This document shows positions 1 to 7,922 of a stretch of 20,281 nucleotides of DNA, piece after piece. Made by a program: the position numbers and the translations under genes. The stretch covers positions 1 to 20,281 of the forward strand of contig CAAGMI010000385.1 of assembly GCA_900771005.1 (NCBI GenBank), in the 5' to 3' direction. Numbering within the stretch: the stretch's first letter is position 1; each line of letters opens with the position of its first letter. The notes under the pieces were generated by a model, which had not been told where the DNA came from, did no database searches, and saw only the letters and a list, made by a program, of their open reading frames with translations. The stretch comes from Rikenellaceae bacterium. GTDB taxonomy: Bacteria > Bacteroidota > Bacteroidia > Bacteroidales > UBA932.

Positions 1-845
1 CAAAGCAGAGGCTCCGCATAATATTTCAGCAGCGGAAGGTCATACAATGTCGAAGAATTGAACACCACATCGGCATTCTCCTCATAAGGGAAGATATTCG
101 TCACCTCTCCCCTGCGGACACTCGGCCACCTCAGAATATTGTTTTCAGGGGATATGCCGCGCGTCCTGTTGTCCCTGACAATCCTCCTCAGAAGCCTCTT
201 GTCCGTCGTGGAATTATGGAATTTCTCCCCTCCCGGAAGTGCCGTCAGGGCAGATATGTAGATACGGAATATCCTACTCTGATCCACTGAAGGTGTAAGA
301 GCCGGATTGAGGGCGTGAATGCCTTCCATGAACAGCATATCATTCTCTTCAAGGCGCATCTTCACTCCCGACTCCGCCCTCCTGCCGACAGTGAAATCAA
401 ATTTCGGTATTTCAACTTCCTCCCCGGAGAGGAGCTGGTTCAATTGCTGCCCGAGATACTCGATATCCATAGCACCGAGGGATTCGAAATCGTACTCCCC
501 GTTCTCATCCTTTGGCGTCTTCTCCCTGTCAACGAAATAATTGTCAAGCTCTATCACCTTCGGATTGAGTCCGAGCACACGGCACTGCTGGGCTATTCTG
601 AGGGACGATGAGGTCTTACCGCTGGAAGACGGTCCGGACATCATCACAATCCTGGACTGTGAACGTCTCCAGAATATCTGATTGGCTATCTCTGCGTATT
701 TGCGCTCCTGTCGCGCCTCACAAAGGTTGATAAGGTCTATGCCCTTCCCTGCGGAAAGAGTCGCATTCAATTTCTCAATCGTGTCGATTCCGATTGCCGA
801 GCACCAGTCTGCATATTCATGGCGCGCTGCTTCTATCTTGGTCAT
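1..845 (-). CDS. Nucleoside (uridine-type) kinase, P-loop, 3' end cut off by window edge
   Basis: Open frame from an ATG at 845 to the left edge, 281 codons visible. A P-loop GPSSSGKT sits at residues 71-78. Downstream come a DNYFVDREKTPKDENGEYDF segment, a phosphate-binding/lid-like stretch TTDKRLLRRIVRDNRTRG, and a WPSVRRGE motif followed by IFPYEENADVVFN. These match the phosphoribulokinase/uridine kinase family proteins of Bacteroidota, which phosphorylate nucleosides in the cytosol; the exact substrate cannot be read from sequence. As I remember the family, Bacteroides homologues carry about 270 extra N-terminal residues (TGS/threonyl-tRNA-synthetase-like). Here the protein starts just before the kinase half, because uvrA ends only 2 nt upstream and no in-frame coding room exists outside uvrA. 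It is therefore a kinase-only form. It is probably co-transcribed with uvrA. Family assignment is firm; substrate is not. Confidence 0.85.
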   Translation of the reverse strand, partial: MTKIEAARHEYADWCSAIGIDTIEKLNATLSAGKGIDLINLCEARQERKYAEIANQIFWRRSQSRIVMMSGPSSSGKTSSSLRIAQQCRVLGLNPKVIELDNYFVDREKTPKDENGEYDFESLGAMDIEYLGQQLNQLLSGEEVEIPKFDFTVGRRAESGVKMRLEENDMLFMEGIHALNPALTPSVDQSRIFRIYISALTALPGGEKFHNSTTDKRLLRRIVRDNRTRGISPENNILRWPSVRRGEVTNIFPYEENADVVFNSSTLYDLPLLKYYAEPLL

Positions 846-847
846 AA

Positions 848-3574
848 CTATAAAACTTCTGCCAAATACGGTCCTGTAACAGAGGCCTTGTCCGCGGCCA
901 CCTGCTCCGGAGTCCCTTTTGCAATTATCAGGCCTCCCCTGCGTCCTCCTTCAGGGCCCATGTCTATCAAATAATCAACGCTTTTCAGCACATCAAGGTT
1001 GTGCTCTATCACTATCACGGTATTTCCCGCATCCACCAGAGTGCGGAGGACCTTCATCAGCACCTTGATATCCTCATAATGCAACCCGGTCGTAGGCTCG
1101 TCCAGCATATAAAGCGTATTTCCGGTAGCCTTTCTGGAAAGTTCCGCCGCAAGTTTCATCCGCTGGCTCTCCCCTCCGGAAAGAGTCACTGCCGACTGAC
1201 CCAGATGAATATAGCCGAGACCCACATCCACCATTGCCTTCAACTTCGGCGCAATCTTGGGATGGTTCCTGAAGAATTCATACGCCTCCGCCACCGGCAT
1301 CTCCAGCACGTCATTGATATTCTTGCCCTTATACTTCACGGAAAGGGTATCCTCCTTGTATCTCTTCCCGCGGCACTGGTCACAGACTACATGCACAGAA
1401 GGCAGGAAATTCATCTCGATAACCTTTATCCCGGCGCCCTTGCATTCCGGACAACGTCCGCCTTCCACATTGAATGAGAATCTCCCGGCCTTGAAGCCCC
1501 TGACCTTCGCATCCGGAGTCTCCTCGAAAAGTGTGCGGATGTCGCTCAGAACCCCCGTAAAGGTGGCAGGATTGCTCCGGGGAGTCTTTCCTATAGGGCT
1601 CTGATCTATCTCTATGACCTTATCAATATTCTCAATGCCCTCGATCCTGTCAAAAGGAAGAGGCTTTTCCTTGAAATTATAAAGTCTGCCCTTGAGGATA
1701 GGCATAAGGGTCTCGTTTATCAGCGTACTCTTGCCGCTTCCGCTGACGCCCGCTATCCCTATAAGTTTCCCGAGAGGGAAGCTCACGTCAATATTCTTGA
1801 GGTTGTTGCCCTTCGCCCCTATCAGGCGAAGTTCCTTTCCGTTTCCTTCCAGCCTTTCCTCCGGCACCTTTATGGAATCTTTGGTCTCCAGATGAGGAGC
1901 ATCCGAAACAGGTCCGTTGTAACATATTTCACCGCCTCCGGCACCGGCGCCCGGTCCTACTTCCACGAGCCAGTCAGCAGACGTGATGGTCTCCTGATCG
2001 TGTTCAACCACTATCACTGTATTACCCTCATCCCTGAGTGCGCAGAGGGAATTCAGAAGCTTGCGGTTATCTCTCTGGTGCAGGCCAATACTCGGCTCAT
2101 CAAGTATATAAACCACATTCACCAGCTTTGAGCCGATCTGGGTCGCCAGACGGATACGCTGGCTTTCACCGCCGGAAAGAGTAGCCGTAGCCCTGTCCAG
2201 AGAAAGGTATTCAAGGCCCACACCGACAAGGAAATCCACCCTGTCCTTAAGTTCCTTGAGAATATCCCTGGCTATGGTACCGGCTCTTTTCGAAAGTTTG
2301 TCCGGCAAGGTATCCAGCCACTCCCTCAACTGGGAGATCTCCATTGAACTGACTTCAGAGATGGTCTTGCCGTCTATCTTGAAATATTTCGTCTCTTCCT
2401 TCAGCCTGGTGCCGTTGCAGACGGGACACACTATCTTGTCTTCCACATCATCCACTACTCCGGGCCAGCATACCATCTCCGAAAGGTTTCCTTCGCCTAC
2501 GCGGAACAACTCGTCAGAACCGAATATAAGCAGCGTGAGAGCTTCTTCAGGGATGGCGGCAATAGGATCGTACACGGAGAAATGATATTTTCGGGCAATA
2601 GCCCTGACCGTTTCGAATTTTCTGCTCTCCCTCAATTTTCCCAACGGCTTTATGCCCCCGTCCGCTATTGATACCGAGCGGTCCGGGACCATATGGTCCA
2701 TATCCACGTCCACAATGGTTCCCAACCCCTTGCAATGAGGACAATACCCTTCGGGGGAATTGAATGAAAAGCTGTGAGGAGCAGGCTCCTGCAACGATAT
2801 CCCGGACTGAGGATCGACCAGATGCTTCGAGAAATGCCGGAGTTCCCCGCTTTCATAGTCCAGGACTGCCACGGACCCCTTGCCCATGTTCAAAGCGACA
2901 ACCACCGAGTCCCTGACCCGCTTCTGATCGCCTTCCCCGGGTTTCAGCCTGTCCACCACGAGTTCTATGAAATGGCCCTTGTACCTGTCCAGCGCATCCA
3001 CATCATTGAGGTCCATTATCTCCGAATCCACTCTGACCTGAGTGAATCCGCGCTTGCGCATCTGTTCGAACAGTTCACGGTAGTGTCCCTTCCTTCCACG
3101 CACCAGAGGGGAAAGGAGCAGGCACTTGCGCCCGGCATACCCTTCCATAATCAGGTCAACTATCTGCTCATCCGTGTAACGGACCATTTCTACTCCTGTC
3201 ACAGGGGAATAGGCAGTGGATGCCCTGGCATAAAGCAGTCTGAGGAAATCTGATATTTCCGTAATCGTGCCGACAGTGGAACGCGGATTGCTGCCGGTGG
3301 TCTTCTGCTCGATGGCAATGATAGGGCTGAGTCCCGTAATGCTCTCGATCTGAGGTTTTTCAAGTATCCCCATGAAGTGCTTCGCATAAGGCGAAAGGGT
3401 GTTCATATAGCGGCGCTGACCTTCGGCATAGATCGTATCAAACGCCAGCGAAGACTTTCCGCTGCCGCTCACGCCCGTGATAACCACGAACTTGTGCCGC
3501 GGAATATCCACGTCCACGCCTTTGAGATTGTGCGCTCCGGCTCCTTTTATCCTTATGTATTCATCCTGACTCAT
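848..3574 (-). CDS. uvrA: UvrA, excinuclease ABC ATPase subunit
   Basis: This is the damage-recognition ATPase of nucleotide excision repair, which loads UvrB on damaged DNA. It is 908 aa, slightly below the usual 930-960. Two ABC modules are visible. The first has Walker A GVSGSGKS (34-41), signature LSGGESQR (466-473) and Walker B LDEPSIGL (491-498). The second has Walker A at 609-616, signature LSGGESQR (798-805) and LDEPTTGL near 824-831. Cysteine pairs lie at C278/C281 and C383/C386, and a full CxxC-CxxC zinc site at C708/C711/C731/C734. The place where many UvrAs have the first CxxC pair of the N-terminal finger reads DPQSG, without cysteine. The start is the ATG at 3574. A TTG four codons upstream lies inside the promoter box at 3584-3591 and is rejected. 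Many Bacteroidota have two UvrA paralogues; which one this is was not determined. Confidence 0.96.
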   Translation of the reverse strand: MSQDEYIRIKGAGAHNLKGVDVDIPRHKFVVITGVSGSGKSSLAFDTIYAEGQRRYMNTLSPYAKHFMGILEKPQIESITGLSPIIAIEQKTTGSNPRSTVGTITEISDFLRLLYARASTAYSPVTGVEMVRYTDEQIVDLIMEGYAGRKCLLLSPLVRGRKGHYRELFEQMRKRGFTQVRVDSEIMDLNDVDALDRYKGHFIELVVDRLKPGEGDQKRVRDSVVVALNMGKGSVAVLDYESGELRHFSKHLVDPQSGISLQEPAPHSFSFNSPEGYCPHCKGLGTIVDVDMDHMVPDRSVSIADGGIKPLGKLRESRKFETVRAIARKYHFSVYDPIAAIPEEALTLLIFGSDELFRVGEGNLSEMVCWPGVVDDVEDKIVCPVCNGTRLKEETKYFKIDGKTISEVSSMEISQLREWLDTLPDKLSKRAGTIARDILKELKDRVDFLVGVGLEYLSLDRATATLSGGESQRIRLATQIGSKLVNVVYILDEPSIGLHQRDNRKLLNSLCALRDEGNTVIVVEHDQETITSADWLVEVGPGAGAGGGEICYNGPVSDAPHLETKDSIKVPEERLEGNGKELRLIGAKGNNLKNIDVSFPLGKLIGIAGVSGSGKSTLINETLMPILKGRLYNFKEKPLPFDRIEGIENIDKVIEIDQSPIGKTPRSNPATFTGVLSDIRTLFEETPDAKVRGFKAGRFSFNVEGGRCPECKGAGIKVIEMNFLPSVHVVCDQCRGKRYKEDTLSVKYKGKNINDVLEMPVAEAYEFFRNHPKIAPKLKAMVDVGLGYIHLGQSAVTLSGGESQRMKLAAELSRKATGNTLYMLDEPTTGLHYEDIKVLMKVLRTLVDAGNTVIVIEHNLDVLKSVDYLIDMGPEGGRRGGLIIAKGTPEQVAADKASVTGPYLAEVL

Positions 3575-3583
3575 CGCGGAATA

Positions 3584-3591
3584 CAAATTTA
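3584..3591 (-). promoter_or_regulatory. Promoter -7 box of uvrA (TAAATTTG)
   Basis: Read on the minus strand the octamer is TAAATTTG, a perfect match to the Bacteroides TAnnTTTG element. Nine nt separate it from the uvrA ATG, so the transcript should have almost no 5' leader. No clear TTTG -33 element is visible at 19-21 nt upstream. That region is occupied by the opposing promoter of the transporter gene. Confidence 0.7.
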
Positions 3592-3604
3592 CGAAATCAT
3601 TTAA

Positions 3605-3612
3605 TAACTTTG
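3605..3612 (+). promoter_or_regulatory. Promoter -7 box of the EamA transporter gene (TAACTTTG)
   Basis: TAACTTTG followed by CAT matches TAnnTTTG. It lies 9 nt before the ATG at 3622 and 13 nt from the opposing uvrA box. The -33 position is occupied by the complement of the uvrA box, so no canonical TTTG is present. A very short or absent leader is predicted. Confidence 0.7.
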
Positions 3613-3621
3613 CATCCTGTC

Positions 3622-4470
3622 ATGTGGGTTTGGTTAACAATAGGATCGGCATTCCTTCTCGGCTTCTATGACGTGGCCAAGAAGCAGTCCCTCAAGAAGA
3701 ACGGGGTACTCTACGTATTGCTGTCAGCGACAGCCTTGTCCACCGTGTTCCTCTCACCGTTCCTGCATCCGGGACCATTGAACCATCATCTCCTTCTCAT
3801 CATAAAAGGGATTCTGGTGACGTCTTCCTGGGTAAGCGGACTGGCCGCAATGGAACTTGTACCTCTCTCCACCTTAAGCACCATCAAGGCCTCGCGCCCC
3901 GTATTCGTACTGTTTTTCTCACTGATCATCTTCGGGGAGAAGCTGAATGCATTCCAATGGGCTGGATGTGTGACCGCCATAGCGGCGCTGGTACTTTTGA
4001 GCCGTACGTCATCCAGAGAAGGCATCAGTTTCACAAATGACAAGGGGACCTGGCTGATGTGGATATCAGTCATCACAGGTGCGGCCAGCGCCCTTTATGA
4101 CAAATACATACTCGGATTCATGGAGCCTCTGTTCGTTCAGAGCTGGGCCAACTTATATATCACCGTGCTGCTCGCCGTCTGCATTTTCATAAAGGCAAAG
4201 GCCGGCAGGAAAGCGCTTGACCCGTTCAAGTGGGATTGGATGATACTGGTGATAGCCCTGTTCATTACGGCGGCTGATTTTCTCTATTTTGCAGCTCTTG
4301 ACCAGGAAAACGCCCTGTTGTCCGTGGTATCGATGATCAGGAGGAGTTCAGTGATAGTGCCGTTCCTGTTCGGTGCATTCGTATTTCACGAGAAAGAAAT
4401 CGGGCGGAAGGCTCTGGACATGCTCATAATGCTGGCCGGCATAGCCCTCATCACGATAGGGTCTATCTGA
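3622..4470 (+). CDS. EamA/DMT-family membrane transporter
   Basis: A 282-aa hydrophobic protein of the length and two-repeat plan of the drug/metabolite transporter superfamily, with about ten membrane segments. The two EamA halves are roughly residues 1-130 and 145-282. The first half carries the family-like stretch LSTIKASRPVFVLFFSLIIF and then GEKLNAFQWAGCVTAIAALV. The second half mirrors it with VVSMIRRSSVIVPFLFGAFV and an FHEKEIGRKALDMLIMLAGI tail. It sits in the inner membrane; the substrate is unknown. The start is the ATG at 3622. An in-frame TTG at 3610 is part of the -7 box. The gene stands alone, divergent from uvrA, and its last 8 nt overlap the end of recO on the other strand. 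Confidence 0.85.
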   Translation: MWVWLTIGSAFLLGFYDVAKKQSLKKNGVLYVLLSATALSTVFLSPFLHPGPLNHHLLLIIKGILVTSSWVSGLAAMELVPLSTLSTIKASRPVFVLFFSLIIFGEKLNAFQWAGCVTAIAALVLLSRTSSREGISFTNDKGTWLMWISVITGAASALYDKYILGFMEPLFVQSWANLYITVLLAVCIFIKAKAGRKALDPFKWDWMILVIALFITAADFLYFAALDQENALLSVVSMIRRSSVIVPFLFGAFVFHEKEIGRKALDMLIMLAGIALITIGSI

Positions 4471-5110
4471 AAATCTCGGAGAGAACCTTCAGCGATTGGA
4501 TATTGAGCGCAGTCTCGGTGTGTCTGGACAGATAATCCAGCAGGGATTCCGCTATCTCAGTCCTTCCTGCTCCGTTCAGAGGCACCAGCATGGACTCCGG
4601 CAGGGACAATTCCAGAAGTTTCCTTATCTCATCCAGATGATGCCCGGCGAATGGCAGGAGATCCTCCAATGACGGGCTGAAACCGAGCGCGGCGGAAAGT
4701 TCCAGGAGGAAACGGAGATGATAGTTGCTGAAATCGGACTCTATCGCTTCAAGGGTAAGTATATTTCTCTCGCACCATTCGAAAAGTCCGTCTTCGTTCA
4801 CCCCGTCACGCACTATCCGGTACAGGACTTCGCTCATGAAGAGCGTCATCGTATTCTTGTAGATGTTGGTCCTGATACTGTTAAGGGGATATTTCACCGA
4901 AATGTTCCGTACCCTCCACAAATCGGACTTCGTATTCTCCACCACTTCAGCCTCCAGAATGTTCAAGGGAAGGAACTTCGCCATTGCAGTCCCCTTCGTC
5001 ACGCCAGCGATAAAACTTCGCCGCCCGTACTCTGCGCTGAGAGTATGAAGGACAACGGAGTTTTCCCTTAACTTGGTAAGGTTGAGTATTATGATTTCAG
5101 TGCATTCCAA
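4463..5110 (-). CDS. recO: RecO, DNA repair/recombination mediator
   Basis: A 215-aa protein resembling Bacteroidota RecO, which with RecR loads RecA onto SSB-coated single-stranded DNA in the RecFOR pathway. The N-terminal part (about 1-80) has the OB-fold-like pattern, with YGRRSFIAGVTKG followed by FLPLNILEAEV. The helical part contains LFMSEVLYRIV, the segment NYHLRFLLELSAALGFSPSL and the C-terminal SLKVLSEIF, all typical of this branch. It is a little shorter than the usual 230-245 aa, and no zinc-binding CxxC pairs are visible. The only usable start I find is a TTG at 5110. There is no in-frame ATG before residue 43, and an in-frame TGA lies four codons upstream. It overlaps the upstream S41 protease gene by 22 nt, so translation is probably coupled. 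Last gene of its operon. Confidence 0.85.
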   Translation of the reverse strand: MECTEIIILNLTKLRENSVVLHTLSAEYGRRSFIAGVTKGTAMAKFLPLNILEAEVVENTKSDLWRVRNISVKYPLNSIRTNIYKNTMTLFMSEVLYRIVRDGVNEDGLFEWCERNILTLEAIESDFSNYHLRFLLELSAALGFSPSLEDLLPFAGHHLDEIRKLLELSLPESMLVPLNGAGRTEIAESLLDYLSRHTETALNIQSLKVLSEIFR

Positions 5111-6684
5111 AGCTGGTCGTCATACCTGAGTCTGATCTCGATGCCGGCTTCCTGGAAATAGTATCTGACGGCTATTTCCTCCTCTATGAAAGGTATTATC
5201 TCGTCTTTCTTGAGCAGCAGGAATTCTTCCTTCTCCATCTCCAGCGCATCACGCATCGCATCAATCTGTGCGGACATGCCATCCTCAAGTCCGTCCCTCT
5301 TGATTTCTTTGACCATCTGGTCAAAATAAGTCCTGGCAGAGGACCTGTAATCAAATTCCTTGTTCTTGGCGAACTCTATGAAATCCTCATAGTCGGTGAA
5401 ATGGAAATCCTTTACCGGAGCTATGCCCTCGTGCTTGCGCACATATTCCAGAGCATACTGTTCGAATACTCCGTTCACGAAAAGCGAATACGTGAGGCGG
5501 CTGTATTCCTTTGCCGGAATATCGACGTCCGGAGTGATGCCTCCACCGTCCTTGACTATCCTGCCCGAAGCGGTCTTGAACTCGTGAGTAAGGGAATCAG
5601 GTATATATCCCACGCTGCCGTCTTCATTCCTGTGAGAATAGTCTATCGCCTGCACACAACGGCCGCTCGGTGTATAATACTTGGCAGTCGTGACCTTGAG
5701 CTGTCCGTTGTAAGGAAGAGGCCTTATGCTCTGCACCAGACCTTTCCCGAATGTCCTGCGGCCCATTATCCTTGCCCTGTCCATATCCTGGAGCGCTCCT
5801 GCCACAATCTCCGATGCTGAAGCCGAACCCGAATCCACCATCACAATCAGAGGGATTTTTTCATCCAGAGGGTCTGATTCCGTCCTGTATTCCTTTGTCT
5901 CGCCATCCTTGGCCCTTGCACTCACCACGAGGGAGCCCTTAGGGACGAATATGGAGACTATCTCCACCGCCTCGTCCAGAAGCCCGCCGCCGTTGCCTCT
6001 GAGATCCAGCACAATCTGCTTGAGATTTTTGTTGGCCTTCAGCTTGACCACGGCTCTCTTGACCTCCTGCGCCACCCTCTCGGTGAACTGAGTCTGAAGT
6101 ATGTAGCCCGTCGTATCGTTTATCATTCCGGCATATTCGACCACCGGCAGATGTATCTTCTCCCGGATGATCTTCACATCCCTGACATCCCCTCCGCGGA
6201 TCTTCCTGATCTTGAGAGACACCTTGGTGCCCGGCACCCCTCTCATCCTGTCACTGCATTCCTGAGATGTAAGACCTATGACCGATGTACCGTCGATCTC
6301 CAGTATCTCGTCACCGCACACTATCCCGGCCTTGTGGGCGGGGGAATTGACGTACGGCTCGGTGATGAATACGTTGCCGTTCACGTCAGGTTTGAAAATC
6401 ACTGCTCCCAGACCTCCGTACGAGGCGCTGATCATCATTTCGAGATCCTCCACCTCCTCCTCGGGGATGTACACCGTATAAGGGTCCAGATTACTCAGCA
6501 TGGCATCCACACCAGTCCTCTCCATCCTGTCCACAGGAAGCGAGTCCACATAGGAATAGTTCAGTTCCTTCAGCAGGGCATTCTGAATCTCCACCCACTT
6601 GCCAAGGGTGAAAGGCCTGCTCTGGGCATTAAGGACCAGAGGAGCAAAAAGAACTACCGAAAGGATTGCTAAAACTCTTTTCAT
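5089..6684 (-). CDS. S41 C-terminal-processing peptidase (CtpA/Tsp type), exported
   Basis: A 531-aa protein with a signal peptide: KR, a hydrophobic core at about residues 4-18, then LNAQS, a likely cleavage site. It acts in the periplasm on C-termini of proteins. A PDZ domain spans about 85-175 (SYGGLGAVIF, then the loop SPAHKAGIVCGDEILEIDG). The catalytic domain contains LDLRGNGGGLLDEAV (226-240), the serine motif SGSASASEI with likely nucleophile S289, and FGKG with lysine K314, giving the Ser-Lys dyad with the usual 25-residue spacing. A C-terminal extension of about 150 residues follows, containing an acidic/helical stretch. The start chosen is the ATG at 6684, which begins the signal peptide and overlaps the upstream stop as ATGA; longer in-frame starts would bury the signal peptide. 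Fourth gene of the operon. Confidence 0.93.
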   Translation of the reverse strand: MKRVLAILSVVLFAPLVLNAQSRPFTLGKWVEIQNALLKELNYSYVDSLPVDRMERTGVDAMLSNLDPYTVYIPEEEVEDLEMMISASYGGLGAVIFKPDVNGNVFITEPYVNSPAHKAGIVCGDEILEIDGTSVIGLTSQECSDRMRGVPGTKVSLKIRKIRGGDVRDVKIIREKIHLPVVEYAGMINDTTGYILQTQFTERVAQEVKRAVVKLKANKNLKQIVLDLRGNGGGLLDEAVEIVSIFVPKGSLVVSARAKDGETKEYRTESDPLDEKIPLIVMVDSGSASASEIVAGALQDMDRARIMGRRTFGKGLVQSIRPLPYNGQLKVTTAKYYTPSGRCVQAIDYSHRNEDGSVGYIPDSLTHEFKTASGRIVKDGGGITPDVDIPAKEYSRLTYSLFVNGVFEQYALEYVRKHEGIAPVKDFHFTDYEDFIEFAKNKEFDYRSSARTYFDQMVKEIKRDGLEDGMSAQIDAMRDALEMEKEEFLLLKKDEIIPFIEEEIAVRYYFQEAGIEIRLRYDDQLWNALKS

Positions 6685-7922
6685 ATCGTTTGATTTTCTT
6701 CCCAAATATAAATCTTGTCGCCGCGGCGCAGCTTCTCTGGCACTGCCACCGAGCAACGTACACCCTTTTCCGCAACTTCCGCAGGCTCAAGATTGACCCT
6801 TATGTCCTCAACCCTGAATTCGGCCACTCCCGTCGTCGCCCCTATCGCCATGACTTCCGCACCTTTACGCAGAGCCACGCTTTCCACAGATATCTCAGCG
6901 ACACCTATCCTGTCGAACCAGTTGGTCACTTTGCCGCAATAAACCTTCTTTCTGGTAGCCTGGCTGCCGTACACCTCACTCCACTGACCGAGATAAGCAC
7001 CCTGATAGTACCCGTCCCAGAAACCTCTGTTGAACACCTCGGAAAGTTCCGCCTTAAGTTCTGCCGCCAGTTCCGGAGTGTATCTGCCATCCAGAACGGC
7101 ATCCGCAGCCCTACGGTAGCAGGAAGCGCAACGCTTTACATATTCCGCCGACCTGGCCCTGCCTTCTATCTTGAAGACCTTCACCCCCGAATCAATGATC
7201 TTGTCCATGAAATCTATGGTACACAGATCCTTCGGAGACATAATGTACTTGTTGTCGACATTCAGCTTGTTCCCCGTCTCAAGGTCCGTCACTTCATAAC
7301 CGCGACGGCATATCTGGACACATTCCCCTCTGTTCGCGGAAGCGCCATAGCTGTGAAGGCTCAGATAGCATTTGCCGCTTATCGCCATGCAGAGGGCACC
7401 GTGAGCGAACATCTCTATTCTGACAAGCTTGCCGGAAGGTCCCGTGATATTCTCGCGCACGACGGTCTCATAGATCTCCTTCACCTGAGTGAGATTCAGT
7501 TCCCTTGCGAGCACCACCACATCGGCGAACTGCGCATAGAACTTCAGGGACTCCACATTTGATATGCTGAGCTGGGTGGAGATGTGCACTTCCAGACCTA
7601 TCTGCCGGCAGTAGTTAATAGCCGCCATGTCCGAAGCGATTATTGCGCTCACTCCTGCCGCCTTGGCAGCGTCAAGAGCTTCCTTCATCGCCTCCAGGTC
7701 TTCCTGATAAAGCACGATATTGAGCGTCATGTAACTCTTTACACCGGCTTCATTGCAGATTCTGACAACCTCCGCAAGATCTTCCGGAGAGAAATTGTTG
7801 GCGGAATGACTTCTCATATTCAGCCGGCCCACTCCGAAATAGACCGAATTCGCACCGCCTTGGATGGCAGCGTGAAGACACTCAAAATTGCCCGCAGGGG
7901 CCATTATTTCCAGTTCATTCAT
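6681..7922 (-). CDS. U32 peptidase-family protein, TrhP/YegQ-like
   Basis: A 413-aa protein of the U32 family, historically called collagenase-like. The closest well-studied relative in motif pattern is E. coli TrhP (YegQ), which takes part in 5-hydroxyuridine formation at tRNA position 34 and uses prephenate. The N-terminal barrel starts MAPAGNFECLHAAIQGGANS (7-26), then VYFG. The family signature is RIEMFAHGALCMAISGKCYL (168-187), with four cysteines C178, C185, C201 and C205 in the spacing expected for an iron-sulfur site. A C-terminal beta domain with EGRARSAEYV before it and RRGDKIYIWEE at the end completes it. The start is the ATG at 7922, which overlaps the rdgB stop as ATGA; an ATG eight codons earlier is possible. 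tRNA modification is inferred from family, not shown. No second trh-type gene is nearby. Confidence 0.85.
   Translation of the reverse strand: MNELEIMAPAGNFECLHAAIQGGANSVYFGVGRLNMRSHSANNFSPEDLAEVVRICNEAGVKSYMTLNIVLYQEDLEAMKEALDAAKAAGVSAIIASDMAAINYCRQIGLEVHISTQLSISNVESLKFYAQFADVVVLARELNLTQVKEIYETVVRENITGPSGKLVRIEMFAHGALCMAISGKCYLSLHSYGASANRGECVQICRRGYEVTDLETGNKLNVDNKYIMSPKDLCTIDFMDKIIDSGVKVFKIEGRARSAEYVKRCASCYRRAADAVLDGRYTPELAAELKAELSEVFNRGFWDGYYQGAYLGQWSEVYGSQATRKKVYCGKVTNWFDRIGVAEISVESVALRKGAEVMAIGATTGVAEFRVEDIRVNLEPAEVAEKGVRCSVAVPEKLRRGDKIYIWEENQTI

Noticed and set aside
6685..6756. Longer start for the S41 protease, 24 codons upstream of the chosen ATG
   Set aside because: It would place charged residues before the signal peptide and lie inside the U32 gene. 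The ATG at 6684 begins a standard signal sequence.
6666..7562. Long plus-strand open frame (298 codons) opposite the U32 gene
   Set aside because: It is antisense to a clear, conserved gene, has no family-like motifs, and its composition is a mirror of the real codons. Similar antisense frames occur over most genes in this window.
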